Part shown: one piece after another, positions 44,034-53,606 of the stretch | Numbering within the stretch: position 1 is the stretch's first letter | Layout of the letters: each line of letters opens with the position of its first letter | DNA from: Acidobacteriota bacterium | Lineage (GTDB): Bacteria > Acidobacteriota > Terriglobia > Bryobacterales > Bryobacteraceae | Direction: 5' to 3' | NCBI GenBank assembly: GCA_005808475.1 | Contig: SYLY01000098.1 | Location: 1 to 64,000, forward strand | Length of the DNA stretch: 64,000 bases | Notes under the pieces: generated by a model | What the model saw: the letters and a program-made list of their open reading frames with translations, nothing else | Databases searched by the model: none | What the model was told of the DNA's origin: nothing | Translations under genes and position numbers: made by a program

Positions 44034-44978
44034 TTATACGAACTTCGAAGGAAAACGTTCCTTCATTCGTTCGATTTTGCCGGCGGCTTCGCGCTCCACA
44101 TCCGGGTTGTCTCCGAACCCATCGATCCACTCGATATCCCGCTCCCGGCGGAACCATGTCCACTGCCGCTTCGCGTACCGGCGGGTCCACATCCGCGTGG
44201 CGGCCAGCGCTTCCTCCTCGGTGAGCTCCCCGCGGATGGCCGCGGCCGCCTGCGCGTAGCCGAGCGATTCGAACGGCTTGCAAGAGGGGGCGAAGCCGCG
44301 CGCGAGGATCGCTCGAGTCTCCTCGATCAGGCCCGCCCGGAACATTTCCTCGCACCTGCGTTCGATGCGCCGGTAGAGCTCCTCCCGCGGCGGATTCAGC
44401 CCGATCTTCAGTACGTCGTAGCCGGTGAGCGCGTCGCGGCCTTCGGCGTGGAGGTCGCTCAGCGGACGCCGCGCGGAGACGATCACCTCGATCGCGCGGA
44501 TCTGTTTGTTCCTGTCGTTGTGGTGAATGCGCGCGGCGGCGGCCGGGTCGATCCGCCGGAGAATGCGATGCAATGCGCCGGGCCGCTTCGCCTCCCGCGC
44601 CGTCAGCGATTCGCGGAGCCGCTCGTCCCGGGGCGGTCCTTCGAACAGGCCGTCGAACAACGCCCGCACGTAGAAGCCGGTTCCGCCGGCGGCGACCGGG
44701 AGACGCCCGCGCGCGGAGATCTCGGCGATGACGGCGCGAGCGTCGCGCGCGAAATCTCCCGCGGTGTAGGTTTCCCCGGGTTCGCGGATATCGATCAGGT
44801 GATGCGGGACTCCGCGCCGTCCGGCGACGGGCGTTTTCGCGGAGCCGGTATCGAAATGCCGGTAGACTTGCACCGAGTCGCAGCTCACCACTTCGCCGCC
44901 GAACCTCGCCGCCAGGGCCGCCGCGAGCGAACTCTTGCCCGATCCGGTGGGACCGAGCACCGCGACGAGCGGCCTCAT
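44034..44978 (-). CDS. miaA: tRNA dimethylallyltransferase
   Basis: A 314-residue MiaA that adds the dimethylallyl group to A37 of tRNAs reading UNN codons. P-loop GPTGSGKSS at the N-terminus, then SCDSVQVYRHFDTGSAKTP, HHLIDIREPGETYTAGDF, VAAGGTGFYVRALFDGL and the C-terminal TRRYAKRQWTWFRRE tRNA-binding helix. All family landmarks are in order. The ATG overlaps the stop of the EamA gene (ATGA), so they are coupled. Confidence 0.96.
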   Translation of the reverse strand: MRPLVAVLGPTGSGKSSLAAALAARFGGEVVSCDSVQVYRHFDTGSAKTPVAGRRGVPHHLIDIREPGETYTAGDFARDARAVIAEISARGRLPVAAGGTGFYVRALFDGLFEGPPRDERLRESLTAREAKRPGALHRILRRIDPAAAARIHHNDRNKQIRAIEVIVSARRPLSDLHAEGRDALTGYDVLKIGLNPPREELYRRIERRCEEMFRAGLIEETRAILARGFAPSCKPFESLGYAQAAAAIRGELTEEEALAATRMWTRRYAKRQWTWFRRERDIEWIDGFGDNPDVEREAAGKIERMKERFPSKFV

Positions 44979-45814
44979 CGGAACAGCACGCGCCCCGCCG
45001 TGGCGGCGAGAATCACCGCGCCTCCCGCGAGTCCCCACGGCGCCGGAGTCTCGCCGTGGATCAGGAACGCCCACAACGCGCACAGCGCCGGCTCGCACAT
45101 CATGATCACCGAAGCCTCCATCCCGCTGGCGTGCTTTACGCCGCGCGTGAATAGCGCGTAGCCGAGCGCGATTTGCACGAAGCCGAGGTAGGCGAGCACG
45201 CCGGCGTCGCGCGCGGAGATCGACGCGACGGGCAGAGCCCAAGGCAACGATGCGCCAAACGCGAGCAAGTTGCCCATCGCCACCGTGGCCATGCCCGGCT
45301 GTCCCTCGATGCCGCTCTTTTCCATCCAGCGTAGCGCCGCGATCGTGGACGCCCACGCGGCGGCGCTGGCGAGGGCGATCAGATTGCCCCGCGCCGGATC
45401 GGGCGCGGTGAGGCTCGGAGCCGGATCGCCCGCGAAGAACATCGCCGCGCCGGCGGCCATCAGGACCAGGAAGACTCTGTCGCGCCGCGGCACGGCCTCT
45501 TTCAACAACAGCGGGCTGAGCGCCATCATGTACACCGGAGCGGTGTCCTGCAGGAAGATGGCGTTGGCGGCGGTGGTGTACTTGTTCGCCGCGACGAACG
45601 TGAGTCCCATCGCCGCGTAGGCGATGCCGGCGAGCAGGATCCGCCGGTCGAACATCCGTCGCGCGGCGGGTAGGAACAGCAGAATCGCAAGCGCGGCCAG
45701 GCCTGCCCGGAATCCCGCCACCTGCCACGCCGTGAGTTGGATGGACTTGATGGCGGCGCCGCCCGTGGAAAACAGGACGGCCGCCGCGAAGACCTGCAAA
45801 CGCGCGGAAAGCAC
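44975..45814 (-). CDS. EamA/DMT-family transporter
   Basis: A 279-residue inner-membrane protein with about ten helices in two EamA halves. The first half includes VFAAAVLFSTGGAAIKSIQ and FVAANKYTTAANAIFLQDTAPVY; the second ends ALGYALFTRGVKHASGMEASVIMMCEPALCALWAF. Members export amino acids, nucleobases or other metabolites. The start is a GTG at 45814 with a minus-strand TACCCT box 8 bases upstream. It is first in an operon with miaA. Confidence 0.87.
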   Translation of the reverse strand: MLSARLQVFAAAVLFSTGGAAIKSIQLTAWQVAGFRAGLAALAILLFLPAARRMFDRRILLAGIAYAAMGLTFVAANKYTTAANAIFLQDTAPVYMMALSPLLLKEAVPRRDRVFLVLMAAGAAMFFAGDPAPSLTAPDPARGNLIALASAAAWASTIAALRWMEKSGIEGQPGMATVAMGNLLAFGASLPWALPVASISARDAGVLAYLGFVQIALGYALFTRGVKHASGMEASVIMMCEPALCALWAFLIHGETPAPWGLAGGAVILAATAGRVLFR

Positions 45815-45822
45815 TTCCCGTC

Positions 45823-45832
45823 AGGGTACACT
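45823..45832. promoter_or_regulatory. Overlapping divergent -10 boxes
   Basis: Minus-strand TACCCT (45828-45823) ends 8 bases before the GTG at 45814. Plus-strand TACACT (45827-45832) ends 8 bases before the ATG at 45841. The boxes overlap by two bases, and the two starts are only 26 bases apart, so both messages should be leaderless and mutually exclusive at initiation. Confidence 0.5.
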
Positions 45833-45840
45833 GATTCCAA

Positions 45841-47508
45841 ATGATCATGAATCGCAGGCTCTGGGCGGCGCTTCTGCTGGCCGCCGCCGCGTTCGCGCGG
45901 GAACCGGTTCGCGCCCGCAAGGCGATGGTGGTGGCGCAGGAGCCGCACGCCGCCGATGTGGGATTGGACGTGCTGCGGAAGGGCGGCAACGCGGTGGACG
46001 CGGCCGTGGCCGTGGCGTTCGCCTTGGCGGTGACCCTGCCTTCCGCCGGCAACCTGGGCGGAGGCGGATTCCTGCTGGTCCGGTTCGCCGATGGCAAGAC
46101 CGGTTTCATCGACTTCCGGGAGCGCGCCCCCAAGCCGGCCACCCGGAACATGTATCTCGACGCGGCGGGCAATCCCACGCGCGACAGCATCGCGGGGTGG
46201 CGCGCGGCCGGCGTCCCGGGCACGGTTCGCGGACTCGAGATGGCGCACGGAAAGTACGGAACACGGCCATGGGCCGAACTCGTACGGCCCGCCTTGGACC
46301 TGGCGCGCAACGGCATCGGCGTCTCCTATGCGCTCTCCCGTTCGTTGCGGGGCGCGGCCAAGCTGATGGGAGAATTCCCCGAGTCCAAGCGCATTTTTCT
46401 GAACGGCGGGAAAATGTTCGAGGTGGGCCAGAGGCTGACGCAGCCGGAACTGGCGGCGACGCTCGAACGGATCTCGTCCGGCGGCGCGCGCGAGTTCTAC
46501 GAAGGCGAGACAGCGCGGATTCTCGCCGCGGAGATGAAGAAGAACGGCGGCCACATCGGGCTCGACGATCTGCGCGGCTACAAGGCGATCGCGCGCGTTC
46601 CGCTCAGCGGCCGCTACAAGGACTACGACATCGTCACCGCTCCGCCGCCCAGTTCGGGAGGCTTGGGATTGCTGCAGATGTGCGGCGTGCTGGAAGGCTC
46701 GGGATACGAGAAGACCGGCGCCGGTTCCGCCTCCACGATCCACTTCCTGGCCGAGGCCATGCGGCGTTACTACGCGGACCGCAGCGAACACCTGGGCGAC
46801 CCCGACTTCTTCAAGGTCCCGGTCCGCGGCCTGATCGATCCGCGCTACGTCTCTTCCTTGCGCGACTCCATCGACCGGACCAAGGCCACTCCCAGCGATT
46901 CGCTGAAGCCGGGCAAACCCCGGGACGGTGAATCCGCCGACACGACTCATTTTTCGATCGTCGACGAGCACGGCAACGCCGCCGCGCTCACCTACACGAT
47001 CAACGGCAGCTATGGCAACGGAGTCACGGTTCCGAAGCTCGGATTCCTGTTGAACAACGAGAGGGACGATTTCGCGGCCAAGCCGGGCTTCCCGAACATG
47101 TTCGGGCTGGTGCAGGGCGAGGGCAACGCGATCCAGCCGGGCAAGACGCCGCTCTCCTCGATGACCCCCACCATCGTGACGCGGGGAGGCAAGCTGTTCA
47201 TGGTGATCGGAGCGCCGGGCGGATCGCGCATCATCACCGGCGTCACGCAGGCGTTCCTCAACGTGGTGGATCACGGGATGAACATGCAGGAGGCGATCGA
47301 CGCGCCGCGATTCCATCATCAGTGGCAGCCCGACAAGCTGTCTCTCGAGAAGGGTTTCTCGCCGGACACGATCGAACTGCTGAAGGCGAAGGGACACACG
47401 ATCGACAGGATTCCGGCGGTCGCGCTGGTGGAGTCGATCCTGCTGGGCGACGGATGGCTGCAGGGTGCGACCGACGGCAGGGGATCGGGCAAAGTGGCCG
47501 GATACTGA
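45841..47508 (+). CDS. ggt: Gamma-glutamyltransferase
   Basis: A 555-residue periplasmic N-terminal nucleophile hydrolase that cleaves gamma-glutamyl bonds of glutathione and related compounds. After the signal peptide (LWAALLLAAAAFA) come EPHAADVGLDVLRKGGNAVDAAVA and LPSAGNLGGGGFLL. Self-cleavage would expose the threonine of ADTTHFSIVDEHGNA, generating the small subunit. Later motifs include LNNERDDF, GKTPLSSMTPTIV and IGAPGGSRIITGV. Length is normal. Confidence 0.95.
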   Translation: MIMNRRLWAALLLAAAAFAREPVRARKAMVVAQEPHAADVGLDVLRKGGNAVDAAVAVAFALAVTLPSAGNLGGGGFLLVRFADGKTGFIDFRERAPKPATRNMYLDAAGNPTRDSIAGWRAAGVPGTVRGLEMAHGKYGTRPWAELVRPALDLARNGIGVSYALSRSLRGAAKLMGEFPESKRIFLNGGKMFEVGQRLTQPELAATLERISSGGAREFYEGETARILAAEMKKNGGHIGLDDLRGYKAIARVPLSGRYKDYDIVTAPPPSSGGLGLLQMCGVLEGSGYEKTGAGSASTIHFLAEAMRRYYADRSEHLGDPDFFKVPVRGLIDPRYVSSLRDSIDRTKATPSDSLKPGKPRDGESADTTHFSIVDEHGNAAALTYTINGSYGNGVTVPKLGFLLNNERDDFAAKPGFPNMFGLVQGEGNAIQPGKTPLSSMTPTIVTRGGKLFMVIGAPGGSRIITGVTQAFLNVVDHGMNMQEAIDAPRFHHQWQPDKLSLEKGFSPDTIELLKAKGHTIDRIPAVALVESILLGDGWLQGATDGRGSGKVAGY

Positions 47509-47544
47509 GCGGCGGCCCGGCTCCGGCTGCACTACCATGTACGC

Positions 47545-49776
47545 ATGGTGCGCTCGACTTTTCTACTTCCCGCCGCCGCGCTCGCGGCGTTGGCGGCCGA
47601 TTGCGATCTTTCCGGTTACAAGGCTCAACCGGGACTCGAAGCGGCGCGATCGAATGGCTCCGTCACGCTGACGTGGGCCGGGGAACGCGGCGAGACGCTC
47701 CGCGCCGGGTTCGCGATCGCCAACGGCCAGCCGGTGATCCGCGATCTCGCGCTGCGCAAGCAGGGCGGCGCCTGGGCGCAAATCGGGTCGGATCTGACGC
47801 CCGAGTTCCACGTCACCGCCGGGAAGCGGCGCATCTCCAATCAGCAGATGTCCCCTTTGCGCGAACTCGGACTGACCAGCCCGGAGATCCTGGAACGCGA
47901 AAAGTGGAAAGTGTTTTGGGACTCGCCGCTCACCGTTCCCGGATCGCCCAACACCAATCCCGGCCTACCGCGGACGCCGGACGAGATCCGGCGCGCCACG
48001 TCGAAGTTCAGCACTGGATCCTGCGCGGTGAAGACGGACGGGGCTCGTCTGGAGGTCTCGTTCGATGGGCTGAGCCTGGGTGTGTTCGCGGGGACGCTCC
48101 AGTTCACCGTGTACAAGGGTACGAACCTGATCCGGCAGGAAGCGATCGCCAAGACCGAAGAGGATTCGGTCGCGTACAAGTATCACGCGGGGTTGCGCGG
48201 GTTCCAGCTCGGAGCCGCCAAGCGGGTGGTGTGGCGGGACACCGCGCGCGGCTGGCAGAAGCACGAGTTCGGGGGAGGCTCCAACAACGATCCGGTGGCG
48301 TTGCGCGCTCGCAACCGGCTGGCCATCGTCGAGACGGCGGGCGGGTCGCTGGCGGTGTTTCCGCCGCCGCACAAGTTCTTCTTCGCGCGCGAGATCGAAC
48401 TGAATCTCGGCTATGTGTGGTATCGAAAAGATAACGATTCGTCGTTCTCGATCGGCGTCCGCCACGGGGACCGCGAGGAGATGTACCGCGGCTACGGCGT
48501 TTCCAACGAACTTTGGGAGAAGCGCACCCGGCAGGCGCGGAGTTTCGCGCAGGGCAACTTCGCGCTATACAACGCGCCCAAGGGGACCTGGCAGCGGATG
48601 GCCGTCTACTACTACCTGTCGCCCGGCGACGGCGCGGCCGCGCAGGCGCGCGTCATGAACTACACGCACGACGATTCGTACAAGCGCCTGCCCGGATACC
48701 AGGTGGCGATCAGCCATTTCCACACGCACTTCCACGAGATGCTGCTCGACGCGGGCAGCTTCGACGTGCAGCCCACCTGGCTGCCCACGTTTCGAGCCAT
48801 GGGAGTCAACATCGCCATGATGTCGGACTTCCACGGCGACGGCCATCCGTCCGACCCGGGTCCGCTGCGGTTCAAGGAGCAGCACGCCTACTTCGAAGGC
48901 GCCAGGCGGTTCTCCGACAAGGAATTTCTGATCATGCCGGGCGAAGAGCCCGACGCCTTCTTCGGCGGCCACTACACGATGGTGTTCCCGAAGCCCGTCT
49001 ACTGGTCGCACGTGCGCAAGGAAGGGCAGCCGTTCGAGGAGACGAGCGGCGAATTCGGCAAGGTCTACCACGTGGGCGACGCGAAAGAGGAACTGGAAAT
49101 GCTGCGCCGCGAGAACGGGCTGGTGTGGCAGGCGCATCCGCGCACCAAGGGGTCGAGCGGATATCCGGAGACGATCCGCCAGACCGAACACTTCCGCAGC
49201 GACCGCTATTTGGGAGCGTCCTATCAATCGCTGCCCGTGGATCTTTCCGAGAAGCGCATCTGCGAGGTCCGCTGTTTCGGCACGCTCGACGACATGAACA
49301 ACTGGGGCGCGCCCAAGTACCTGTTCGCCGAAGGCGACACCTACCAGAAGAATCCGGAGGACGACACCTACGGTCACCTGCTGGTGAACTACGTCAAGCT
49401 GGACCGTTTGCCGAAGTTCGACGAGCCGTGGACGCCGGTGATCCGGTCGCTGCGCGACGGCGCGTTCTTCGTGACCAGCGGAGAGGTGCTGATCCGCGAG
49501 TCCGGCATCGAGGGCTCCGGCGCCAACGCGGCGATGTTCGCCGACGCCGAATGGACGTTCCCGCTCGACTTCGTGGAAGTGGTGTGGGGAGACGGGGACA
49601 AAGTGGACCGCAAGATCGTCAACGCGACGGAGCTGCCCGCGTTTGGACGCAAGCGGTTCCGCGTGCCGGTGGACCTGGCCGGTAAGAAGTGGGTGCGATT
49701 CGCGATCTGGGACTCGGCGGGTAACGGCGCTTTCACGCAGCCGTTACATCCGGGTGGTACACTCGGGAGCCAGTAA
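47545..49776 (+). CDS. Secreted protein with a PHP-like metal-binding domain
   Basis: A 743-residue exported protein not assigned to a named family. Signal peptide RSTFLLPAAALAALAA. The first ~350 residues are beta-rich and may bind carbohydrate. From about residue 388 there is a PHP/amidohydrolase-like metal pattern: SHFHTHFHEM (His391, 393, 395, 397), MMSDFHGDGHPSD (Asp428, His430), IMPGEEPDAFFGGHY and LVWQAHPRTKGS. This would bind two or three metals in a TIM-like barrel. The C-terminal ~100 residues look like a beta-sandwich. Probably a periplasmic phosphoesterase or hydrolase; substrate unknown. A TACCAT box sits 6 bases upstream. Confidence 0.7.
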   Translation: MVRSTFLLPAAALAALAADCDLSGYKAQPGLEAARSNGSVTLTWAGERGETLRAGFAIANGQPVIRDLALRKQGGAWAQIGSDLTPEFHVTAGKRRISNQQMSPLRELGLTSPEILEREKWKVFWDSPLTVPGSPNTNPGLPRTPDEIRRATSKFSTGSCAVKTDGARLEVSFDGLSLGVFAGTLQFTVYKGTNLIRQEAIAKTEEDSVAYKYHAGLRGFQLGAAKRVVWRDTARGWQKHEFGGGSNNDPVALRARNRLAIVETAGGSLAVFPPPHKFFFAREIELNLGYVWYRKDNDSSFSIGVRHGDREEMYRGYGVSNELWEKRTRQARSFAQGNFALYNAPKGTWQRMAVYYYLSPGDGAAAQARVMNYTHDDSYKRLPGYQVAISHFHTHFHEMLLDAGSFDVQPTWLPTFRAMGVNIAMMSDFHGDGHPSDPGPLRFKEQHAYFEGARRFSDKEFLIMPGEEPDAFFGGHYTMVFPKPVYWSHVRKEGQPFEETSGEFGKVYHVGDAKEELEMLRRENGLVWQAHPRTKGSSGYPETIRQTEHFRSDRYLGASYQSLPVDLSEKRICEVRCFGTLDDMNNWGAPKYLFAEGDTYQKNPEDDTYGHLLVNYVKLDRLPKFDEPWTPVIRSLRDGAFFVTSGEVLIRESGIEGSGANAAMFADAEWTFPLDFVEVVWGDGDKVDRKIVNATELPAFGRKRFRVPVDLAGKKWVRFAIWDSAGNGAFTQPLHPGGTLGSQ

Positions 49777-49797
49777 ATCTAGAATCGGGAGGGCAAG

Positions 49798-50166
49798 ATG
49801 ACCGCGCATGAAGTAGGAACGAAGCTCGTCGAGCTTTGCCAACAAGGCAAGAATTTCGAGGCCATGGAGACGCTCTACGCTCCGGATGTCGTCAGCGTGG
49901 AAGCGGGCGCGCCTCCGGGCATGCCCCGCGAATTCACGGGCAAGGAAGCCGTGATCGGCAAGAGCAAATGGTGGGTGGACAATCACGAGATCCACTCCGG
50001 AACCTGCGAGGGGCCGTACCCGCACGACGACCGTTTTATCGTGCGATTCGACTACGACGTCACGTTCAAGCCCACCGGCAAGCGCTTCCGGATGACCGAA
50101 GCCGCGCTATACACGGTGGCGAACGGCTTGGTGGCGCGGGAGGAATTCTTCTACTCGATGGGATAG
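49798..50166 (+). CDS. SnoaL-like NTF2-fold protein
   Basis: A 122-residue cytoplasmic protein. Helix HEVGTKLVELCQQGKNFEAMETLYAPDV, the GKEAVIGKSKWWVDNHEIHS segment and the strands RFIVRFDYDVTFKP and RMTEAALYTVANGLVAREEFFY give the NTF2/SnoaL fold. A strong GGGAGGG ribosome site stands about 6 bases before the ATG. It is the second protein of this fold in the window, but not closely similar to that at 22250. Confidence 0.78.
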   Translation: MTAHEVGTKLVELCQQGKNFEAMETLYAPDVVSVEAGAPPGMPREFTGKEAVIGKSKWWVDNHEIHSGTCEGPYPHDDRFIVRFDYDVTFKPTGKRFRMTEAALYTVANGLVAREEFFYSMG

Positions 50167-50199
50167 GGCGGTCCCGCCCGTCCGGCACGCGGCGTCTGA

Positions 50200-50205
50200 T
50201 ACGAT
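50200..50205 (+). promoter_or_regulatory. -10 box for the tandem hydrolase gene
   Basis: TACGAT ends 7 bases before the ATG at 50213, predicting an essentially leaderless message. Confidence 0.4.
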
Positions 50206-50212
50206 CCCTACC

Positions 50213-52348
50213 ATGCGCCGCATCTTCGCTTTAGCACTTGCATCCGCCGCCGCGTTCGCGCAGGAACCGGCGGCTCCCGGCGGACCGGCGCTTCCTCTCT
50301 GGAACGTGCTCCACGGCTCCAGCGAGTACGCCAACGCGGGCTCGATGTTTTCATCCTACCTGTCAAAGCTGCGCCACGAAGAAGAGGAGCGCCGGTCCAA
50401 GGCGATCGCGGGTCTCGCCACGCGCGGCCAGATCCGCGCCTATCAAAGCGAAACGCGCGCCAAGCTTCGGGCGGCGCTTGGCGAGATGCCGTCCCGGACT
50501 CCGCTGAACGCGCGCGTCACCGGCACGCTGGAACGCGACGGGTACACGGTGGAGAAGGTGATCTTCGAGAGCCGGCCGCGGTACTGGGTTACCGCGAACG
50601 CATACGTCCCGCGAAAGGGCGCCGCGCCGTATCCGGCCGTGCTCGCGCCGGTGGGCCATTGGGGCATGGGCAAGGCGTTCGACGAGTATCAACGCCTGGG
50701 CATCTTCCTCGCCCGCCGCGGTTATGTCGTGCTCGTTTACGACGTGCCCGGGCAAGGCGAGCGCCGCGAGTATTTCAATCCGGTGGTGAACCGCGCGTTG
50801 ATCGATCCCGGCGGATCGCACTGGTTCGTGACGCTCGAACACGGCTACGCGGGCGCGCAAGCGATCCTCACCGGCGGCAACTACGCGTCGTACCTGGTGT
50901 GGGATGGCATCCGCGCGCTCGACTATCTGGCGGAGCGGAAAGACGTGGATCCGAACCGGCTCGCCTGCACCGGCACTTCCGGCGGCGGTCTGCAAACCGA
51001 GCTCCTGTCGGCGATCGACGAGCGCATCAAGATCTCGATCCCCGTCTGCTACGGCGGCTGCAATCCGGACAACCCCACGCGGCCGGGGCTGAGCATCGCC
51101 GACATCGACGCTCTCATCGCGCCGCGGCCGCTGTTGATGATCGAAGCGACCGGTGACCCGCGCCCCGCGGTCGCGTCGAAGTTGGACCGGCATCGCGAGA
51201 TCGAGAGCTTGTACAAGGCGGCGGGCGAAGCGGGAAAGACGCGGTACGTCGTCGTGGACGGTCCGCATGGCTACCTGCCGGAGATGCATCAGGCGGCGTA
51301 CACGTGGATGCAGAAGTGGTTCGCGGGCGCCGAGGTATCGGCGGAGAGCCTGAACGAACCGGTGACGGCGGTGGAGCCCGCGGAGAACCTGCACGCGACC
51401 TCGTCCGGAGAAGTGACGATGTCGCTGGGCGGCGAAACCGTCTGGTCCTTGAACCGGGCGCACGCGGCGCGGTTGGCGGTATCTCGCAAGGCGGGGCCCG
51501 ATCTCCGGGAGACCGTTCGCGCCAGCGTGGCGATCGAACGGCCCGCCTCGGGCCTGCCCTCCCGCACCCTGGGGCGCGCCGATCGGGGCCCCTATGCGCT
51601 CGAGAAGGTGGTGTATCACAGCGAGCCCGGCATCTATGTGCCGTCGGTCCTGCTGCTGCCGAAATCGTCCGGCAAACACCCGGCCGTGCTGTTCGTCAAC
51701 GAAGAGGGCAAGGCGGAACCGAAACTGGTGGAGCATTACTTAGAGCCGCTGGCAAAGGCAGGCATCGTGGTGTTGTCGATCGATCCGCGCGGCATGGGGG
51801 AAACCGATCCGGAGGCTCCGCGCGCCTCGAGGACGGGCGATTTCAAAAAGCTGGTTCACGATGCCGAGTCCGGCTACTTCCACGATGCGATCCGCGTGGG
51901 CAAGACCGCGCCCGGCATGCGGGCTCTGGATGCGATGGCGGGGGTGAGTTATCTGGCCGGCCGCGCCGAGGTGGACGCAAAGCGCATCTCGGCGATCGGC
52001 CACGGGATGGGTGGACTCGTCGTGCTCTACGCCGCCGCCTTCGACGAGCGCATCCGCTCCGCGGCGATCACGGGTTCGCTCGTCTCGTACGCGGCGATCG
52101 CCGCCAGCGAGCTCTACTCGCACCGCTTCGGCGCCTTCGGACCCGGATTCCTGCGCGGGTTCGATCTGCCGGACGCCGCCTCGCTGATCGCGCCGCGGCC
52201 GCTGACGATTCACAACGCCGTGGATGCGCTCCATCGCGTGCTTCCCGTGGAGACGGCGCGCGAAGCCTACGGCCAGCCGCATGTCCGCGTGTTCCACGAG
52301 ACGGCGCCGAAGGAGATCGCGAAGCGCTACATCGGGCTGGCCGAGTAG
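50213..52348 (+). CDS. Secreted tandem alpha/beta hydrolase, second domain probably inactive
   Basis: A 711-residue exported protein (signal RRIFALALASAAAFA). Two alpha/beta-hydrolase domains of the acetyl-xylan esterase/DLH-like type lie in tandem. The first has YVVLVYDVPGQGER, the nucleophile elbow GTSGGG (Ser256), IAPRPLLMIEATGDPR and the histidine of VDGPHGYLPEM. The second starts near residue 465 (HPAVLFVNEEGKAEPK, VVLSIDPRGMGETDP), but its elbow reads GHGMGG, with Gly598 where the serine should be. It keeps the fold but should not be catalytic. The first domain may be a carbohydrate esterase. Confidence 0.8.
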   Translation: MRRIFALALASAAAFAQEPAAPGGPALPLWNVLHGSSEYANAGSMFSSYLSKLRHEEEERRSKAIAGLATRGQIRAYQSETRAKLRAALGEMPSRTPLNARVTGTLERDGYTVEKVIFESRPRYWVTANAYVPRKGAAPYPAVLAPVGHWGMGKAFDEYQRLGIFLARRGYVVLVYDVPGQGERREYFNPVVNRALIDPGGSHWFVTLEHGYAGAQAILTGGNYASYLVWDGIRALDYLAERKDVDPNRLACTGTSGGGLQTELLSAIDERIKISIPVCYGGCNPDNPTRPGLSIADIDALIAPRPLLMIEATGDPRPAVASKLDRHREIESLYKAAGEAGKTRYVVVDGPHGYLPEMHQAAYTWMQKWFAGAEVSAESLNEPVTAVEPAENLHATSSGEVTMSLGGETVWSLNRAHAARLAVSRKAGPDLRETVRASVAIERPASGLPSRTLGRADRGPYALEKVVYHSEPGIYVPSVLLLPKSSGKHPAVLFVNEEGKAEPKLVEHYLEPLAKAGIVVLSIDPRGMGETDPEAPRASRTGDFKKLVHDAESGYFHDAIRVGKTAPGMRALDAMAGVSYLAGRAEVDAKRISAIGHGMGGLVVLYAAAFDERIRSAAITGSLVSYAAIAASELYSHRFGAFGPGFLRGFDLPDAASLIAPRPLTIHNAVDALHRVLPVETAREAYGQPHVRVFHETAPKEIAKRYIGLAE

Positions 52349-52361
52349 CGGATCCGGGGTC

Positions 52362-53606
52362 CTACGCCGCGGGCTTCGGCTTGATGAAAATCACCTCCGC
52401 GTGCTGGATCCAGCCCGACCGGAGGTCCACCCGGAACCAGCCTTCTCCATTCTTCTCGTGAAGGCGGGTGGGAGAGCGCTTGCCGAACTCCTTCAAGTCG
52501 GGCTGCGCCCAGGTCTTTCCCATGTCGTTCGACACGATGAAGCCGGTGTTCAGCGTGGTGGCCGGAGCGCAGTGGGCCGCCAAAATGGTCCCGTCCTGCA
52601 CGATCATGCATGCCGACTCGACTTCGGGATTGAACAGGCGCTCGTGCTTGTCCTTCGACAGCAGGTCCTTCGGGTCGCACCGGAACACGCCGCGGTCGTG
52701 CGGCTTGGGACCGTTCGAATCGCTGACCCAATAGACCGTTCCGTTGACGAAGTTCAGTCCGCCGCACTTGTAGCGCGAGTTGGAAACGTCGGAGACGACG
52801 ACCTCCCACTGCCACGAGTCGCGCTTGCCGTCGTACACGCCTCGCAGCCAGTGGCACTCGTGGCCCAGTCCGCGGGTGCCATCGCCGGTGGTCGCATAGA
52901 AGGCGTTTTCGGCGGGGTTGTAGGCCACCGTGTGGATATGGCGGCAGAGCACCTTGTTGGATGGATCGCCGAGGAGCGCGCCATCCTTGCCTCCGCCGGG
53001 CGAGCCGGTGTCGGAGAAGAAAGGATTCTGGCCGAAGCTGTACGCGATCTTCACCGTGCGGCCGCTGTCGGTGGAGTAGTAGATGTTGATGGGAGTGGCG
53101 CCGCCGAGGACGTTGCAGTAGTTCCCCCACACCATCATCTCCTTGCCCTTGACATCCCAGGAGACGGTGCCCGGCAGCGTGTGGAAGTACCAACCCGGGT
53201 TGTCCGGATTCTTAGGCGTATGCGGAACATAGTCCGAGCCGTCCCGCGCCTTGACGCGAATTTCCTTGTACGTCTTCAAACTGTCGGTGCTCAGGTACAG
53301 CTTGGCGCCGGTGGCGAAGACCACGTTGCCGTTCTTCAGGATATGGCTGAAGGTGATCTTGCCCGCGTCCGCGAAACCGGCGCTATGCGGCCAGGAATGG
53401 CCGTTGTCCTTGGAAAGGAAGATCCGGCCCTCCGCGTGCGCGAATGCCCGGCTGCCCCGCTGCGAGTCGATGTACTTCCCGGCCGGCTGCTCGCGATACC
53501 AGAAGTGTTCGGTCTCGCCGCTTCTCGGGGCCGCGGCGGCCGTCGTCGCGGTGACCGCCGCCGTCTCGAGGAAGCGGCGTCTCGTCAGTTGTGGTCCTCG
53601 TTTCAT
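52362..53606 (-). CDS. Tat-exported sialidase/BNR-like beta-propeller
   Basis: A 414-residue protein exported by a twin-arginine signal (TRRRFLETAAVTATTAAAA). The mature part has BNR/Asp-box-like repeats: SKDNGHSWPHS, STDSLKTYKEI, STDSGRTVKIAYS and SNDMGKTWAQPD, which place it in the sialidase-fold propeller group. The usual sialidase arginine triad cannot be confirmed by eye. The start at 53606 has an AAGGAG site 7 bases upstream; the longer frame to 53705 was rejected. It is divergent from the SDR gene. Confidence 0.78.
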   Translation of the reverse strand: MKRGPQLTRRRFLETAAVTATTAAAAPRSGETEHFWYREQPAGKYIDSQRGSRAFAHAEGRIFLSKDNGHSWPHSAGFADAGKITFSHILKNGNVVFATGAKLYLSTDSLKTYKEIRVKARDGSDYVPHTPKNPDNPGWYFHTLPGTVSWDVKGKEMMVWGNYCNVLGGATPINIYYSTDSGRTVKIAYSFGQNPFFSDTGSPGGGKDGALLGDPSNKVLCRHIHTVAYNPAENAFYATTGDGTRGLGHECHWLRGVYDGKRDSWQWEVVVSDVSNSRYKCGGLNFVNGTVYWVSDSNGPKPHDRGVFRCDPKDLLSKDKHERLFNPEVESACMIVQDGTILAAHCAPATTLNTGFIVSNDMGKTWAQPDLKEFGKRSPTRLHEKNGEGWFRVDLRSGWIQHAEVIFIKPKPAA

